From the NCBI RefSeq assembly GCF_016865485.1, contig NZ_AP024452.1:4176501-4240500 (forward strand): 64,000 bases of DNA, written 5' to 3'. The DNA is from Luteitalea sp. TBR-22 (GTDB taxonomy: Bacteria > Acidobacteriota > Vicinamibacteria > Vicinamibacterales > Vicinamibacteraceae). The translations under genes were made by a program, and so were the position numbers. This document shows positions 9,661 to 21,544 of this stretch, in pieces; position 1 is the stretch's first letter, and each line of letters begins with the position of its first letter. The notes below the pieces were generated by a model that was given only the letters and a program-made list of their open reading frames with translations, did not search any database and was not told the DNA's origin.

Positions 9661-11895
9661 TCAGCTGTTGGACACCCGCCTGATCGGCAACTCGCGCAGA
9701 CGCTTGCCGGTGGCGGCAAAGATCGCATTGGCGATCGCCGGCGCCATCGGCGGCACACCAGGCTCGCCCACACCGGCGGGGGCCGCCGTGCTGGGAACGA
9801 TGTGGACGTGGGTCTCGCGCGGCGCCTCGACCTGCCGCGCCAGCACGTAGGTCGAGATGTTCTGCTGATCGATCCTGCCGCCCGTGGCGGTGATCTCGCT
9901 CAGCATCGCGATGCTGGTGCCGAACACCGCCGCGCCCTCGAACTGCGCCTTCACGCGGTCCGGGCTGATGACGAGCCCCGGATCGACGGCCACGTGCACC
10001 GTCGGGATCTTCACCTGTCCGCGCGCGTTGACCTCCACCTCCACCACCGTGGCGATGTAGCTGAGGAAGCTGTAGTGCGCGGCGATGCCGAGGGCACGCC
10101 CGGCGGTGGCGGGCTTGTTGGCCCAGCCCGACTTCTCGGCCACCAGCTCGATCACGCGGCGCAGGCGTGCCGTGTCGAACGGGTGCTTCGGGTTCGGACG
10201 GGCGCCCTTCACCCCTTCGGCCGCCAGGTCGATGACACGCGGCTCGCCGATCAGCTTCAGGAGGTACTGCACCCGATCGGCCTTGGCCGCCGCGGCCAGT
10301 TCGTCGGTGAAGCTCTGGACGGCGAACGCGTGGTGGATGTGGGCCACCGAGCGCATCCACCCGATGCGCACCGGCGAGGGCGACGGGTTGTTCTCGACGC
10401 GCAGGTTGGCAATCCGGTACGGGATGTCCGAGAAGCCCATGCCCACCTGGAAGCCGCCGTACTGCTCCTTCTCGTCGAAGGTGGAGCCGATCGGCGGGAA
10501 CGCGGTGCGCGCCAGCAGGCTGGTCGGCAGGCCCGAGGCGTCGACCGCCGCCTTCATGTACATCGCGGCCGGCGCATGGAAGTAGTCGAACTGCAGGTCG
10601 TCCTCGCGCGTCCACACGACCTTGACCGGCTTGCCCACCTGCCGGGCGAGCAGCGCGGCCTCGGCGCAGTAGTCAGGCTTGGACTTGCGACCGAAGCCGC
10701 CGCCGAGCAGCGTCACGTGGCAGGTGACGTCCTCGGCCTTGATGCCGAGTGCCTCGGCCACGGTGTCCTGCACGGCCTGGGGATTCTGCGTGCAGGTCCA
10801 GACCTCCGCCTTGCCGTCCTTCACCTCGGCCACCGCCATCGGCGGCTCCATCGGGGCGTGCGCCAGCATCGGCGTGTAGTACGTCGCTTCGTGCACGTTG
10901 GCTGCGCCGGCGAGCGCCTTCTCCGCGTCACCCTGATCGCGCACGACGCGGCCCGGCGTCCTGACGACGTCCATCAGGCTCTTCTTGAACGTCGCCGAGT
11001 CGAAGCTGCTGTTGGGACTGGCGCCCCAATGCACCTTCAGCGCCTCGCGGCCCTTGATGGCCGCCCAGGTCGAGTCGCCGACAACGGCGACGCCGCCGAG
11101 CGCCTTGAACCCATAGGGCGGCGTGGCGTGCGGGAGCTTCACCACGTCCTTGACGCCGGCGGTCGCGCGCGCCGCCGCGTCGTCGACGCCCGCCAGCGTG
11201 CTGCCGAGCACGGGCGGACGCGCGATCGTGGCAAACACCATCCCCGGCCGCTCGACGTCGATGCCGTAGGTCGCCGTGCCCTTCACGATCGGATCGAGGT
11301 CGACGACGGGCACCGGCTTGCCGACGTAGCGATAGTCCTCCGGCTTCTTGAAGCGGAGCGACTTCGCATCAGGCACCGGCAGGGTGCGCGCCGTCGCCAC
11401 CAGTTCGCCGAAACCTGCCGACTTGCCGCTCTTCTCGTGCACGACGGCGTGGCTGCGTACCGCCACCTCCGCGACGGGCACGTTCCACTGCTTCGCGGCC
11501 GCCTGCTCGAGCATCGTGCGCGCGCTCGCCCCCGCCACGCGCATGGCCTCGTGGAAGTCGCGGATGGAGCACGACCCGTCGGTGTTCTGCGAGCCGTACT
11601 TCTTGTCGCCGATCGCCTGCACGACCTTCACCTTCGACCAGTCGGCGTCGAGTTCGTCGGCCACGACGAGCGGGAGCGACGTGCGGATGCCGGTGCCCAT
11701 CTCGGATCGGTGCGCGACGATCTGCACGAGTCCGTCGGGCAGGATGGCGAGATAGACGCCCGGCTCCCACGCGGCCTGGGCGGCCACGTCGGCCGAGAAC
11801 ACCGACACCGGCACGAGCCTGGTGCCGAGGATGAACGCGCCGCTGGCGGCAGCGCCGCCGAGGAAGGCCCGACGCGAGACGCGGGTCGCGTTCAT
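9661..11895 (-). CDS. Molybdopterin-binding hydroxylase large subunit (isoquinoline 1-oxidoreductase beta type)
   Basis: 744 residues. Large subunit of a xanthine dehydrogenase-family molybdenum hydroxylase of the isoquinoline 1-oxidoreductase/aldehyde dehydrogenase subgroup, which hydroxylates N-heterocycles or oxidises aldehydes. A twin-arginine signal ([13 protein letters not shown]) marks Tat export; the family then shows the a/b hammerhead region, the molybdopterin loop [12 protein letters not shown], and a C-terminal [18 protein letters not shown], a position that in this family carries the catalytic Glu. Its ATG overlaps the stop of the small iron-sulfur subunit by 4 bp. No FAD subunit is encoded, as is usual for this subgroup, where electrons pass to cytochromes. 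Actual substrate unknown. Confidence 0.93.
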   Translation of the reverse strand: MNATRVSRRAFLGGAAASGAFILGTRLVPVSVFSADVAAQAAWEPGVYLAILPDGLVQIVAHRSEMGTGIRTSLPLVVADELDADWSKVKVVQAIGDKKYGSQNTDGSCSIRDFHEAMRVAGASARTMLEQAAAKQWNVPVAEVAVRSHAVVHEKSGKSAGFGELVATARTLPVPDAKSLRFKKPEDYRYVGKPVPVVDLDPIVKGTATYGIDVERPGMVFATIARPPVLGSTLAGVDDAAARATAGVKDVVKLPHATPPYGFKALGGVAVVGDSTWAAIKGREALKVHWGASPNSSFDSATFKKSLMDVVRTPGRVVRDQGDAEKALAGAANVHEATYYTPMLAHAPMEPPMAVAEVKDGKAEVWTCTQNPQAVQDTVAEALGIKAEDVTCHVTLLGGGFGRKSKPDYCAEAALLARQVGKPVKVVWTREDDLQFDYFHAPAAMYMKAAVDASGLPTSLLARTAFPPIGSTFDEKEQYGGFQVGMGFSDIPYRIANLRVENNPSPSPVRIGWMRSVAHIHHAFAVQSFTDELAAAAKADRVQYLLKLIGEPRVIDLAAEGVKGARPNPKHPFDTARLRRVIELVAEKSGWANKPATAGRALGIAAHYSFLSYIATVVEVEVNARGQVKIPTVHVAVDPGLVISPDRVKAQFEGAAVFGTSIAMLSEITATGGRIDQQNISTYVLARQVEAPRETHVHIVPSTAAPAGVGEPGVPPMAPAIANAIFAATGKRLRELPIRRVSNS

Positions 11896-12386
11896 GCCTG
11901 CCTCCCGGCCGCCTGGGCCTCCTTGATGGCCGCGCGGATGCGCTGGTACGTGCCGCAGCGACACAGGATGCCTTCCATGTAGGACTCGATCTGCGCGTCG
12001 GTGGCGTTGGGGCGCGAGGCGAGCAACGCCGCGGCCTGCATGATCTGGCCGCTCTGGCAGTAGCCGCACTGCGGCACCTGGTGCTTCTTCCAGGCCGCCT
12101 GCAGCGGATGCTCGCCGCCAGCGGGGGCGAGCCCCTCGATGGTGACGATCTTCTTGCCGGCAAGCATCGACACGGGCGTCGCGCAGGACCGGATCGGCCG
12201 GCCGTCCATGTGGACGGTGCACGCGCCGCAGAGGCCGATGCCGCAGGAGAACTTGGTGCCGGTGAGCTTGAGGGTGTCGCGAAGCACCCAGAGCAGCGGC
12301 GTCTGGGGGTCGCCGGAGAAGCTCCGGGCCTCGCCATTGACGGTGAACTGCACGGTGGGCGCCGTGGGGGTTGACGGTTGAGCCAT
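11892..12386 (-). CDS. (2Fe-2S)-binding small subunit of molybdenum hydroxylase (isoquinoline 1-oxidoreductase alpha type)
   Basis: 164 residues, the usual size of this subunit. An N-terminal plant-ferredoxin-like [2Fe-2S] domain has Cys48, Cys53, Cys56 and Cys68 (CGIGLCGACTVHMDGRPIRSC in part), and a helical second [2Fe-2S] domain has Cys107, Cys110, Cys142 and Cys144 (CGYCQSG and CRCG). It carries electrons from the molybdenum site of the partner encoded just downstream with a 4-bp ATGA overlap. It has no signal peptide; Tat export would be by co-folding with the large subunit, as known for such pairs. Confidence 0.95.
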   Translation of the reverse strand: MAQPSTPTAPTVQFTVNGEARSFSGDPQTPLLWVLRDTLKLTGTKFSCGIGLCGACTVHMDGRPIRSCATPVSMLAGKKIVTIEGLAPAGGEHPLQAAWKKHQVPQCGYCQSGQIMQAAALLASRPNATDAQIESYMEGILCRCGTYQRIRAAIKEAQAAGRQA

Positions 12387-12429
12387 GGCGGGCCCAGTTT
12401 ACCCGGTCACGGACGGCCTACGGCCATGG

Positions 12430-12552
12430 GGACGGCAGTCGGCCAGTTGGCAGTCGGCAGTGGGCGCGGCAGTCGACGTCCAGTCTCACCAGGGTGCGAC
12501 GGCGGCGCGCGGCGAGTTCGGCCGTCAAACGTCAGACGTCAGACGTCAATGA
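12430..12552. repeat. GGCAGTC / GTCAGAC heptad arrays
   Basis: Left arm of GGCAGTC-like units (12430-12478) and right arm of GTCAGAC units (12528-12548) in the gap between yqgE and the iron-sulfur subunit gene. The yqgE stop TGA (12546-12548) is part of the last unit. Confidence 0.65.
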
Positions 12553-13103
12553 ACCCCCTGTCCCACCTGCAGGTTCCCGGGCTGCGTGCCCAGACGGCGG
12601 ATCGCGGCGTCCCACATCTGGTCGGCGGGCGTGTCGAAGATGAGCCCAGGGTCGACGTCCACGGTGAGCCATGCCGACGCCGCCAGCTCGTGATCGAGTT
12701 GCCCCGGGCCCCACCCGGCGTACCCGGTGAGCACGCGGGCACGAGACGGCATCGTCTGGATCACGCGCCGGAGGAGTTCGACCGAGGTCGACAGGTACAG
12801 CCCGGGCGCGACCTCGGTCTCGGCCTCTTCCTCGATGGACTCGCCGAGCAGGATCCATCCCCGTTGCGGCTCGACCGGCCCCCCGGTCCACAGCAGCGGC
12901 CCGCTCGTGGTCGAGAGCGGCGGGTCGAAGGCCACCGCCTCGGCAGCCGCCGTCGTCGTCGGACGATTCAGCACGAGGCCGAATGCCCCATCAGCGGAGT
13001 GATCGCACAACAGCACGACCGTGCGATCGAAGTTCTCGTCCTGCATCTGCGGCATGGACAGCAGGAGGGTCGGCGCGAGGCTGGCGGACTCCCGGGCGCT
13101 CAT
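12546..13103 (-). CDS. YqgE/AlgH family protein
   Basis: 185 residues, the usual size of the YqgE/AlgH (DUF179) family. Characteristic motifs: LLLSMPQMQDENFDRTVVLLCDH near the N-terminus, GAFGLVLNRPT, GGPVEPQRGWIL, and YAGWGPGQLDHELAASAWL. The biochemical role is unknown; AlgH has been linked to transcriptional control in pseudomonads, but no DNA-binding domain is visible. ATG 13103 gives the conserved N-terminus. It lies downstream of queG on the same strand, separated by 134 bp of repeats. Confidence 0.92.
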   Translation of the reverse strand: MSARESASLAPTLLLSMPQMQDENFDRTVVLLCDHSADGAFGLVLNRPTTTAAAEAVAFDPPLSTTSGPLLWTGGPVEPQRGWILLGESIEEEAETEVAPGLYLSTSVELLRRVIQTMPSRARVLTGYAGWGPGQLDHELAASAWLTVDVDPGLIFDTPADQMWDAAIRRLGTQPGNLQVGQGVH

Positions 13104-13145
13104 GGATCGATGATACACACCCGGGCCCGGGGCACCTCCCCAGTC

Positions 13146-13240
13146 GTAGCCCTTCTGCGTCGACCAAGGTCGACGCCTACGTCCGGCGGTCGGAGTCTGG
13201 CGTCGGGCGTTCGGCGTCAGACGTTCGGCGTCCGGCGTCA
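13146..13240. repeat. REP-like hairpin plus TTCGGCG/TCAGACG heptad array
   Basis: A perfect 9-bp stem (GCGTCGACC, loop AA, 13157-13176) is followed by CTAC (13177-13180), so on the minus strand it reads GTAG plus palindrome. A lone GTAG at 13146 may be the decayed partner. Units of 7 nt (TTCGGCG, TCAGACG, TTCGGCG, TCCGGCG) then run to 13240 and include the queG stop TGA. Confidence 0.65.
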
Positions 13241-14296
13241 CCTGATCCTCGCCCGCGCCCACGCCAGGTGCTCGATGACGACCGGGTGCGCGAAGGAGGG
13301 ATCCACCTGCGGGTCGCGCGGCTCGAGCAGCGCCGCCCTGGCCTCGGCATCGCCGGTGGCGGCGATGGCCAGCGCGAAGTTCCGGCGCAACCTCCACACT
13401 TTCGTCCGATACATCGGGCTGTGGCGGATGCTGGCCTGCAACTCGTCGTCGGAGGCCCGCCACACCTGCGCCAGCGTCGCCTGTCGCCACAGGGGTCGAG
13501 CCACCCACACCGGATCATCGGTGACCGCTGCGCCGTTGTTCCACGGGCACACGTCCTGGCAGAGGTCGCAGCCGTACACCTGCGATCCGAGCCAGTCCCG
13601 CTGCGCGGCGGCGATGCCCTCGTGCGACTCGATCGACACGTACGAGAGGCAGCGCGTCGCGTCGAGGACGTAGGGCGCGACGATGGCCTGCGTGGGACAC
13701 ACGTCGAGGCAGCGCGTGCACGTGCCGCAGCGATCCGGCACGGGCGTGCCGGTCGGCAGGTCGAGCGTCGTCAGGATGACCGTCAGGAACAGCCACGACC
13801 CGAGCTCCTGGTTGATCAGGCACGTGTGCTTGCCGACCCAGCCAAGTCCGGCGGCCGCGGCGAGCGCCTTCTCCTGCACTGGCCCGGTGTCGACGTAACC
13901 CACCGCCTCGAACCGGGCTCCGGCGTGCTCCTTCAACCAGCCGATGAGAAGGTGCTGCCGGCGACCGAGGACCTCGTGATAGTCCTCGCCCCACGCATAG
14001 CGGGCGATCCGTGCGTCACCGGGCGCCTCGCGCGCGATGGAGAGGGGCTCGTTCGTGTTGTAGATGGTGCCGGTGACGATGGCCGCGCGCGCACCGGGCA
14101 GCACGCGCGTCGGGTCCATGCGCGCCGCGACGCTGCGCGTGAGGTAGTGCAGATCGCCCGCGTATCCGCGCTCGACCCACTGCTTCAGGTAGTCGAGGCG
14201 CGCCACCTGCGCGACCGGCGCGATGCCGCACAGGTCGAAGCCCAGGGTCAGGGCATGGGCGCGGAGGGAGTCAACGGAAAACACGGCCTTCGTCAT
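13238..14296 (-). CDS. queG: Epoxyqueuosine reductase QueG
   Basis: 352 residues. Reduces epoxyqueuosine to queuosine in tRNA anticodons, using cobalamin and two [4Fe-4S] clusters. Asp136 in YVDTGPVQEKALA matches the catalytic acid; the cluster ligands are Cys190, 193, 196 and 200 (CGTCTRCLDVC) and Cys216, 243, 246 and 250 (CDLCQDVCPWN). The C-terminus keeps a short HEAT-like tail (RRNFALAIAATGDAEARAAL) but is shorter than in E. coli QueG. ATG 14296 is chosen because MTKAVFSVDSLRAHAL matches the family start; upstream codons are low-complexity intergenic sequence. Confidence 0.95.
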   Translation of the reverse strand: MTKAVFSVDSLRAHALTLGFDLCGIAPVAQVARLDYLKQWVERGYAGDLHYLTRSVAARMDPTRVLPGARAAIVTGTIYNTNEPLSIAREAPGDARIARYAWGEDYHEVLGRRQHLLIGWLKEHAGARFEAVGYVDTGPVQEKALAAAAGLGWVGKHTCLINQELGSWLFLTVILTTLDLPTGTPVPDRCGTCTRCLDVCPTQAIVAPYVLDATRCLSYVSIESHEGIAAAQRDWLGSQVYGCDLCQDVCPWNNGAAVTDDPVWVARPLWRQATLAQVWRASDDELQASIRHSPMYRTKVWRLRRNFALAIAATGDAEARAALLEPRDPQVDPSFAHPVVIEHLAWARARIR

Positions 14297-14329
14297 GGGG
14301 CCTTCGGCCTTCGGGGCCTCCACAAACAC

Positions 14330-14363
14330 CACAGCGGCGCCGGAACGCTCCGACACCGCTGTG
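14330..14363. terminator. Stem-loop between acnA and queG
   Basis: CACAGCGG (14330-14337) pairs perfectly with CCGCTGTG (14356-14363) across an 18-nt loop. It lies downstream of the acnA stop and just before queG on the minus strand. No U-tract follows, so it is at most a weak or factor-dependent terminator or attenuator. Confidence 0.35.
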
Positions 14364-14400
14364 TGCTCTTCCAAGGCCGACGGCCGATGGCCCAAGGCCG

Positions 14401-14425
14401 GGAGGCTGCCGGACGAGTCCGGCAG

Positions 14426-14429
<4 letters not shown>
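14401..14429. repeat. GTAG-type REP hairpin overlapping the acnA stop codon
   Basis: CTGCCGGAC (14406-14414), loop GA, GTCCGGCAG (14417-14425), then CTAC (14426-14429): on the minus strand this is GTAG followed at once by a perfect 9-bp hairpin. The TAG of the GTAG is the in-frame stop codon of acnA, and the hairpin begins at the next base. Confidence 0.75.
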
Positions 14430-17128
<2,699 letters not shown>

Positions 17129-17149
17129 CGGGCCCGATCGTATCAAAGC

Positions 17150-17337
17150 GGAAGGAAAGAAGAGTAGAAGGGCAGAAGGAAAAAGGCAGGGCGGGAAGGG
17201 CGAAGCCACCGCAAGGTGGATGGGGGAAAGAAGGCGAGGGGCCCCTTCGACCGTCAAGGCTTCGCGCTTCCGGGCCTTCCGCCTTCCCGGTTTGCCTTCT
17301 GCTCTTCTACTCTCCTTACCTTCTACCCTTCCTCGCG
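17150..17337. repeat. Purine-rich and pyrimidine-rich inverted arms of imperfect 8-nt units
   Basis: The left arm (about 17153-17205) is almost all purine with units like AGAAGAGT, AGAAGGGC, AGAAGGAA; the right arm (about 17265-17330) is its reverse complement (TGCTCTTCTACTCTCC in part). The arms could fold into a long imperfect hairpin between acnA and the sugar permease gene; the purine bias also allows other non-B structures. Confidence 0.75.
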
Positions 17338-18390
17338 CTAGTTTTCCCGGCGCGCCAGCATCTGGTCGACGACGACGATCACCACCACCACGAGGCCGAC
17401 GATCAGGCGGTCGTAGAAGGTGGCGCCAGGGACCTGCGGGAGGGCGTTGCGGAGGACGCCGAAGATCAACGTGCCGAGCACCGCCCCGACCACCGAGCCG
17501 CGGCCGCCGGAGAGGCTGGCGCCGCCCACCACGGCCGACGCGATGATGTCGAGCTCGTAGCCATTGGCGAGGTCGGCCTTGCCCTGGCCCTGGCCGAGCA
17601 CCAGGATCACGCCCGACAGCGCGGCCAGGACCCCGGACACCATGTAGACCATCGTCTTGATGCGTCCGACCTGGATCCCCGTGTAGCGGGCCGCCACCTC
17701 GTTGCCGCCCACCGCGAACACCGCGCGGCCGGCCTGCACGTGGCGCATGAACAGGTGGAACACCACGGTCAGCACCACCATCACGATCGGCGCGAGCCAG
17801 TCCAGCGGCACGCCGAGCGGCGCCCAGCCCGGCGGAATCCGCGCCGACACGTCGAAGAAGCGGCCCTCGGTGACGATGTAGGCCAGGCCGCGCGTGATGC
17901 CCATCACCCCCAGTGTCGCGATGAACGGCGGCAGGCGCACCAGCACCACCAGCGCGGAGCTGATCGCGCCGGCGATGGCGCCGACGCCCAGGCCGGCCAG
18001 GATCGAGGCCGGCAGCGACCAGCCGCCCTCGAGGAACAGGTAGCCGAGAACGACCGTCGTCAGCGCGATCACGGCCCCCGGCGCGAGGTCGACGCCCCCC
18101 GAGATGATCACCATCGAGGCGCCGACGGCCGCGATGCCGTAGATCGCCGAGTACTTGAGGATCAGCAGCCCGTTCTCGCCGTTGAAGAACGGATGCCGCC
18201 CGCCGCCGTCGGGCCAGAGGTACCAGGTGAAGAACGCAATCTCGGCCAGCAGGATGAACAGCGTGCTGAGCTCGCGCGTGCGCACGATCGCCCGCCACCA
18301 CGGCTGTGGCGGGCGGACCGGGCCGGCAGCCGGGGGGGCCGGCACGCTCCGGCTGCCCTCGCTGATGGCGGTTTGCAAGGCAGGGTTCAT
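17338..18390 (-). CDS. Sugar ABC transporter permease (RbsC/XylH family)
   Basis: 350 residues, inner-membrane permease of the carbohydrate uptake 2 (ribose/xylose/galactose) family with roughly 9-10 hydrophobic segments. Family motifs: [19 protein letters not shown] after the third helix, [65 protein letters not shown]. The hydrophilic N-terminal extension of about 30 residues is unusual but short. The ATG overlaps the ATPase stop by 4 bp. It forms the inner-membrane channel with the upstream ATPase and receives sugar from the lipoprotein encoded first in the operon. Confidence 0.93.
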   Translation of the reverse strand: MNPALQTAISEGSRSVPAPPAAGPVRPPQPWWRAIVRTRELSTLFILLAEIAFFTWYLWPDGGGRHPFFNGENGLLILKYSAIYGIAAVGASMVIISGGVDLAPGAVIALTTVVLGYLFLEGGWSLPASILAGLGVGAIAGAISSALVVLVRLPPFIATLGVMGITRGLAYIVTEGRFFDVSARIPPGWAPLGVPLDWLAPIVMVVLTVVFHLFMRHVQAGRAVFAVGGNEVAARYTGIQVGRIKTMVYMVSGVLAALSGVILVLGQGQGKADLANGYELDIIASAVVGGASLSGGRGSVVGAVLGTLIFGVLRNALPQVPGATFYDRLIVGLVVVVIVVVDQMLARREN

Positions 18391-19874
18391 GCCGCGTCGG
18401 TCTCCTCGGCGCGGGTGGCCAGATGCATCACGTCTTCCTCGGAAGCCCCGCGCAGCACCTCGCCCTGCACGCGCCCCTGCTTGAGGACGACGATGCGGTC
18501 GGCGAGGGCCAGCAGTTCGGGCAGGTCGCTCGAGACGACGAGGCACGCCATGCCGAGGGCGGCCTCCTCGCGAATCAGGTGGTGGATGTCGTGCTTGGCG
18601 CCGACGTCGACGCCCTTGGTGGGCTCGTCGAGCAGCAGCACGCGCGGCCCGGTGGCCAGCCACTTGGCCAGCACGACCTTCTGCTGGTTGCCGCCGCTCA
18701 GCGCGTCGGGCGGCACGTCGATCGAGGCCGCCTTGATGCCCCAGCGCTTCACGAGGGCCTCGCACTCGGCGCGCTCGCGCCCCGGTCGTCGACGCCACCC
18801 GTCGCGGGCGGCTTCGCGGGCCAGCACCAGGTTCTCGCTGATCGGCAGGTTGAAGAACAGCCCCTGCGACTGCCGCATCTCGGGCTGCAGCACCACGCCG
18901 CGCCGCACCGCCTCGGCAGGGTTGCGTGGCGCGAACGGCGCGCCATCGACCGCCATCGTCCCGGCCTGCGGTCGGTGCAGGCCGAAGACCGTCTCGACGA
19001 CCTCGGTGCGCCCGGCGCCGATCAGGCCGAACAGGCCGACGATCTCGCCCTCGCGCACCTGCAGGTCGACAGCCTCGAAGTGGGGGCGTCGGGTCAGGCC
19101 CGTCACCTGCAGGCGGACGCGGTCGCCGACCTTGCCCTCGCCGTGACCGGTCTCGAGGTCGCGGCCGACCATCGCGCGCACGATGTCCTGCGGCTTCTTG
19201 CCCGCGATCGGCCATGTGCCCACATGCTGGCCGTCGCGCAGCACCGACACGGTGTTGCACAGGCGGAACACCTCGGGCAGGCGATGCGACACGTAGATCA
19301 GCGTGACGCCGCGGCTGCGCAGGCGCTCGAGCACGGCGAACAGGTGGTCGACCTCGGCGTCGGTGAGCGCCGTGGTCGGCTCGTCGAGGATCAGCACCTG
19401 GCAGTCGAACGCCAGGGCACGCGCCACCTGCAGCAGTTGCTGCTGCGCCGCGCTGAGGTGCGACACCGTCGTCGATGGGTCGACGTTCAGGTGGAGCTGC
19501 GCGAGGAGCGCCGCGGCACGGTCGTGCATCGCGCGGCGATCGACGAGCCAGCCGCGCACCACTTCGTGGCCGGCGAAGATGTTCTCGGCCACGTCGAGGT
19601 TCGGGAACAGCAGCGTCTCCTGGTGGACCAGCCCGATGCCGTGATCGAGCGCCGCGCGCGGGTCCACCAGGTCGACGGGCTGCCCGTCGCGCAGGAGGCG
19701 GCCGCCGTCGGGGCGGTGGATGCCCGCGGCGATCTTCATCAGCGTGCTCTTGCCCGCGCCGTTCTCCCCCATCAGGGCGTGCGCGTCGCCGGCGGCGATG
19801 GACAGGCTCACGCCACGCAGCGCCTTCACGCCGCCGAAGTGCTTGCTGACGTCCTCGAATGCCAACGCACTCAT
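18387..19874 (-). CDS. Sugar ABC transporter ATP-binding protein, double NBD (RbsA/XylG family)
   Basis: 495 residues with two fused nucleotide-binding domains, as usual for pentose/hexose importers of the CUT2 family. NBD1 has Walker [11 protein letters not shown], degenerate signature [15 protein letters not shown] and Walker [14 protein letters not shown]2 has a non-canonical P-loop GLIGAGRTE, signature [15 protein letters not shown] and [11 protein letters not shown]. Only NBD1 is expected to hydrolyse ATP fully, as in RbsA. ATG 19874 is 54 bp after the GH30-like gene stop, and the 3' end overlaps the permease start. Confidence 0.95.
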   Translation of the reverse strand: MSALAFEDVSKHFGGVKALRGVSLSIAAGDAHALMGENGAGKSTLMKIAAGIHRPDGGRLLRDGQPVDLVDPRAALDHGIGLVHQETLLFPNLDVAENIFAGHEVVRGWLVDRRAMHDRAAALLAQLHLNVDPSTTVSHLSAAQQQLLQVARALAFDCQVLILDEPTTALTDAEVDHLFAVLERLRSRGVTLIYVSHRLPEVFRLCNTVSVLRDGQHVGTWPIAGKKPQDIVRAMVGRDLETGHGEGKVGDRVRLQVTGLTRRPHFEAVDLQVREGEIVGLFGLIGAGRTEVVETVFGLHRPQAGTMAVDGAPFAPRNPAEAVRRGVVLQPEMRQSQGLFFNLPISENLVLAREAARDGWRRRPGRERAECEALVKRWGIKAASIDVPPDALSGGNQQKVVLAKWLATGPRVLLLDEPTKGVDVGAKHDIHHLIREEAALGMACLVVSSDLPELLALADRIVVLKQGRVQGEVLRGASEEDVMHLATRAEETDAA

Positions 19875-19928
19875 CGGGAGGGGCAGTGTATCAGGGGCGT
19901 CGCGGAATCCCGCGTTCCGGCTCGAGCC

Positions 19929-21515
19929 CTACGGTAACGACCCGGCCGCCTCCCAGAACGTGACCACGGACATCGGCGGCAGCGTGAGCGTCGCGACGCC
20001 GGCCGCCGAGACCGGCACGTCGGGCAGGGGCTGCCACGTCTCGGGGGTCGGCCGCGGCCCCACCCAGTGCCGTGCCGGCAGGAGGTCGGTCACCGTGCGT
20101 CGCCCGACGAGCCGTCGCGCGTCGGTCCCCGACACGTGCACCTCGAGGGGCACCGCATACCACGACGCATTGGCCAGCACGAACGCCGACGGGACACCGG
20201 CGTCGCCGCGCGCAAACGCGAAGGGAATGATCCACGGATCGTCGGACGCCACACGCGCGACCCTCATGCCCGCGCGCCCGGCGCGCGTCAGGTGGCGGTA
20301 CAGGTGGAAGCCCCGCTGCACCGTGAGGCGGCCATCGTCGCCGACGAGGAAGCCGGCGCCCTTGTTGGGCACCTGTCCGTCGGTCTGCCACTGGCTCCAG
20401 CGCTGGACGACGGCCCACGGGATGTACCCGTTGACGCCGACCTCGTACACATGCCGCCGGATGCTCTCGAGGAAATCGAAGGCCATGCGGGGCGTGGTCG
20501 CGCCCCCGGCCGGCACGTCGGCGCCCCACCGCGCGGACGTCACCCAGGCGTGAAGGTCGGGGCGCGAGGCCCGCAGCCAGGCGAGCGGGCGCGGGTCGGC
20601 ATGAGCCCAGAGTGGCGCGTACCAGTCAGCCGTGGGATCGCCCCCCGCGTCGAAGCCGTGACTGGTGACCAACCCGATGCTGCGCGCCGCGCAAGGGTCG
20701 GCGACGATGGCCGCGGCGATGGGACGGAGCCAGGTCCAGTAAGTGGTCTCACCAGGGGTGAGGCCGACGCGCTCGAGCCCGTGCCGGTCGAAGTAGCTCC
20801 GCACGGTGCACAGCAGGCGGGTCACCTGCGCCGGCGTCCAGAACAGGTTGTAGTCGTGCCCGGCCAGCCTGCCCGAGGCTTCGCCGGCCTCGGCATAGCG
20901 GATGGCGTGCTCGCCCTCGTTGTGCAGGCTGACCCATCGCACCGTCAGGCCTTCCTCCTTGGCGAGTCCCCCGACGTACGCGGCGAGATACTCGGCAAGC
21001 TCGAGGTCCATCGCGGGATCGAGGTCGCGTCCGCGCAACGTCCCCTGCCGCGTCATCCACCCGGGAGGGCCATAGAGGGTCGCGAGGATCTGCAAGGCGC
21101 CACCGCGGGCCCGTGTCGCGGCCGCGCCTTCGCGGGCGAACCAGCGCATCCACTCGGTGCCGACCGACAGGTCGATGCGCTTCGCGTCCGTGCGCTCCGG
21201 ATCCGCGTTGTCGTTGACCGGCTCGTGGAACGGGAGGATCCAGAGCTTGAGGAGGTCGGGCTGCAAGCCGTCCCTGCCGAACACGAGGTCGATCAACTCG
21301 CGACGGCTGGCCTCGGACAGGACGCTGGCGCCGCCGAAATCCTGTGGCGATGTCCGGGGATCGGGCGTCTGCGCGGACTGGACGTAATTGACGCCGAACC
21401 CGTCCCACACCCGCAACGGCTCGTCGAAGGCGACGCGGACGTGCGAGGGCGGCTGGGCTGCCGGGCGCGTCGGCGCCGCGGCGAGCACGGCGAGGCCGAG
21501 CAGGCCGGCGACCAC
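19929..21515 (-). CDS. Secreted GH30-like glycoside hydrolase, probable nucleophile replaced
   Basis: About 528 residues: signal peptide (VVAGLLGLAVLAAAPTRPAAQ), a TIM-barrel domain of GH30/glucosylceramidase type, then a C-terminal beta-sandwich ending in LTLPPMSVVTFWE. Barrel landmarks are WDGFGVNYVQSAQ, acid/base Glu200 in SLHNEGE, SHGFD after strand 6, and HAWVTSARWG where strand 7 normally carries the nucleophile Glu (FASEA or WTE). Here that position looks like Ser327, so activity is uncertain. The GTG at 21515 is the likely start because the frame upstream runs into the binding-protein gene; a CTG at 21536 would add basic residues. It sits inside a sugar ABC operon, suggesting a role in releasing or binding the imported sugar. 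Confidence 0.8.
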   Translation of the reverse strand: MVAGLLGLAVLAAAPTRPAAQPPSHVRVAFDEPLRVWDGFGVNYVQSAQTPDPRTSPQDFGGASVLSEASRRELIDLVFGRDGLQPDLLKLWILPFHEPVNDNADPERTDAKRIDLSVGTEWMRWFAREGAAATRARGGALQILATLYGPPGWMTRQGTLRGRDLDPAMDLELAEYLAAYVGGLAKEEGLTVRWVSLHNEGEHAIRYAEAGEASGRLAGHDYNLFWTPAQVTRLLCTVRSYFDRHGLERVGLTPGETTYWTWLRPIAAAIVADPCAARSIGLVTSHGFDAGGDPTADWYAPLWAHADPRPLAWLRASRPDLHAWVTSARWGADVPAGGATTPRMAFDFLESIRRHVYEVGVNGYIPWAVVQRWSQWQTDGQVPNKGAGFLVGDDGRLTVQRGFHLYRHLTRAGRAGMRVARVASDDPWIIPFAFARGDAGVPSAFVLANASWYAVPLEVHVSGTDARRLVGRRTVTDLLPARHWVGPRPTPETWQPLPDVPVSAAGVATLTLPPMSVVTFWEAAGSLP

Positions 21516-21544
21516 ACGACGTCGACCGGCCGGCAGCCGTGTGG

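Noticed and set aside
9661-12386. Xanthine dehydrogenase with a separate FAD subunit
   Set aside because: Only the small iron-sulfur and large molybdopterin subunits are present, and the large one has a Tat signal. This fits the isoquinoline 1-oxidoreductase type, not cytosolic xanthine dehydrogenase.
14297-14425. Attenuator or riboswitch upstream of queG
   Set aside because: Only simple stem-loops and a REP are visible; no queuosine-precursor aptamer pattern could be recognised.
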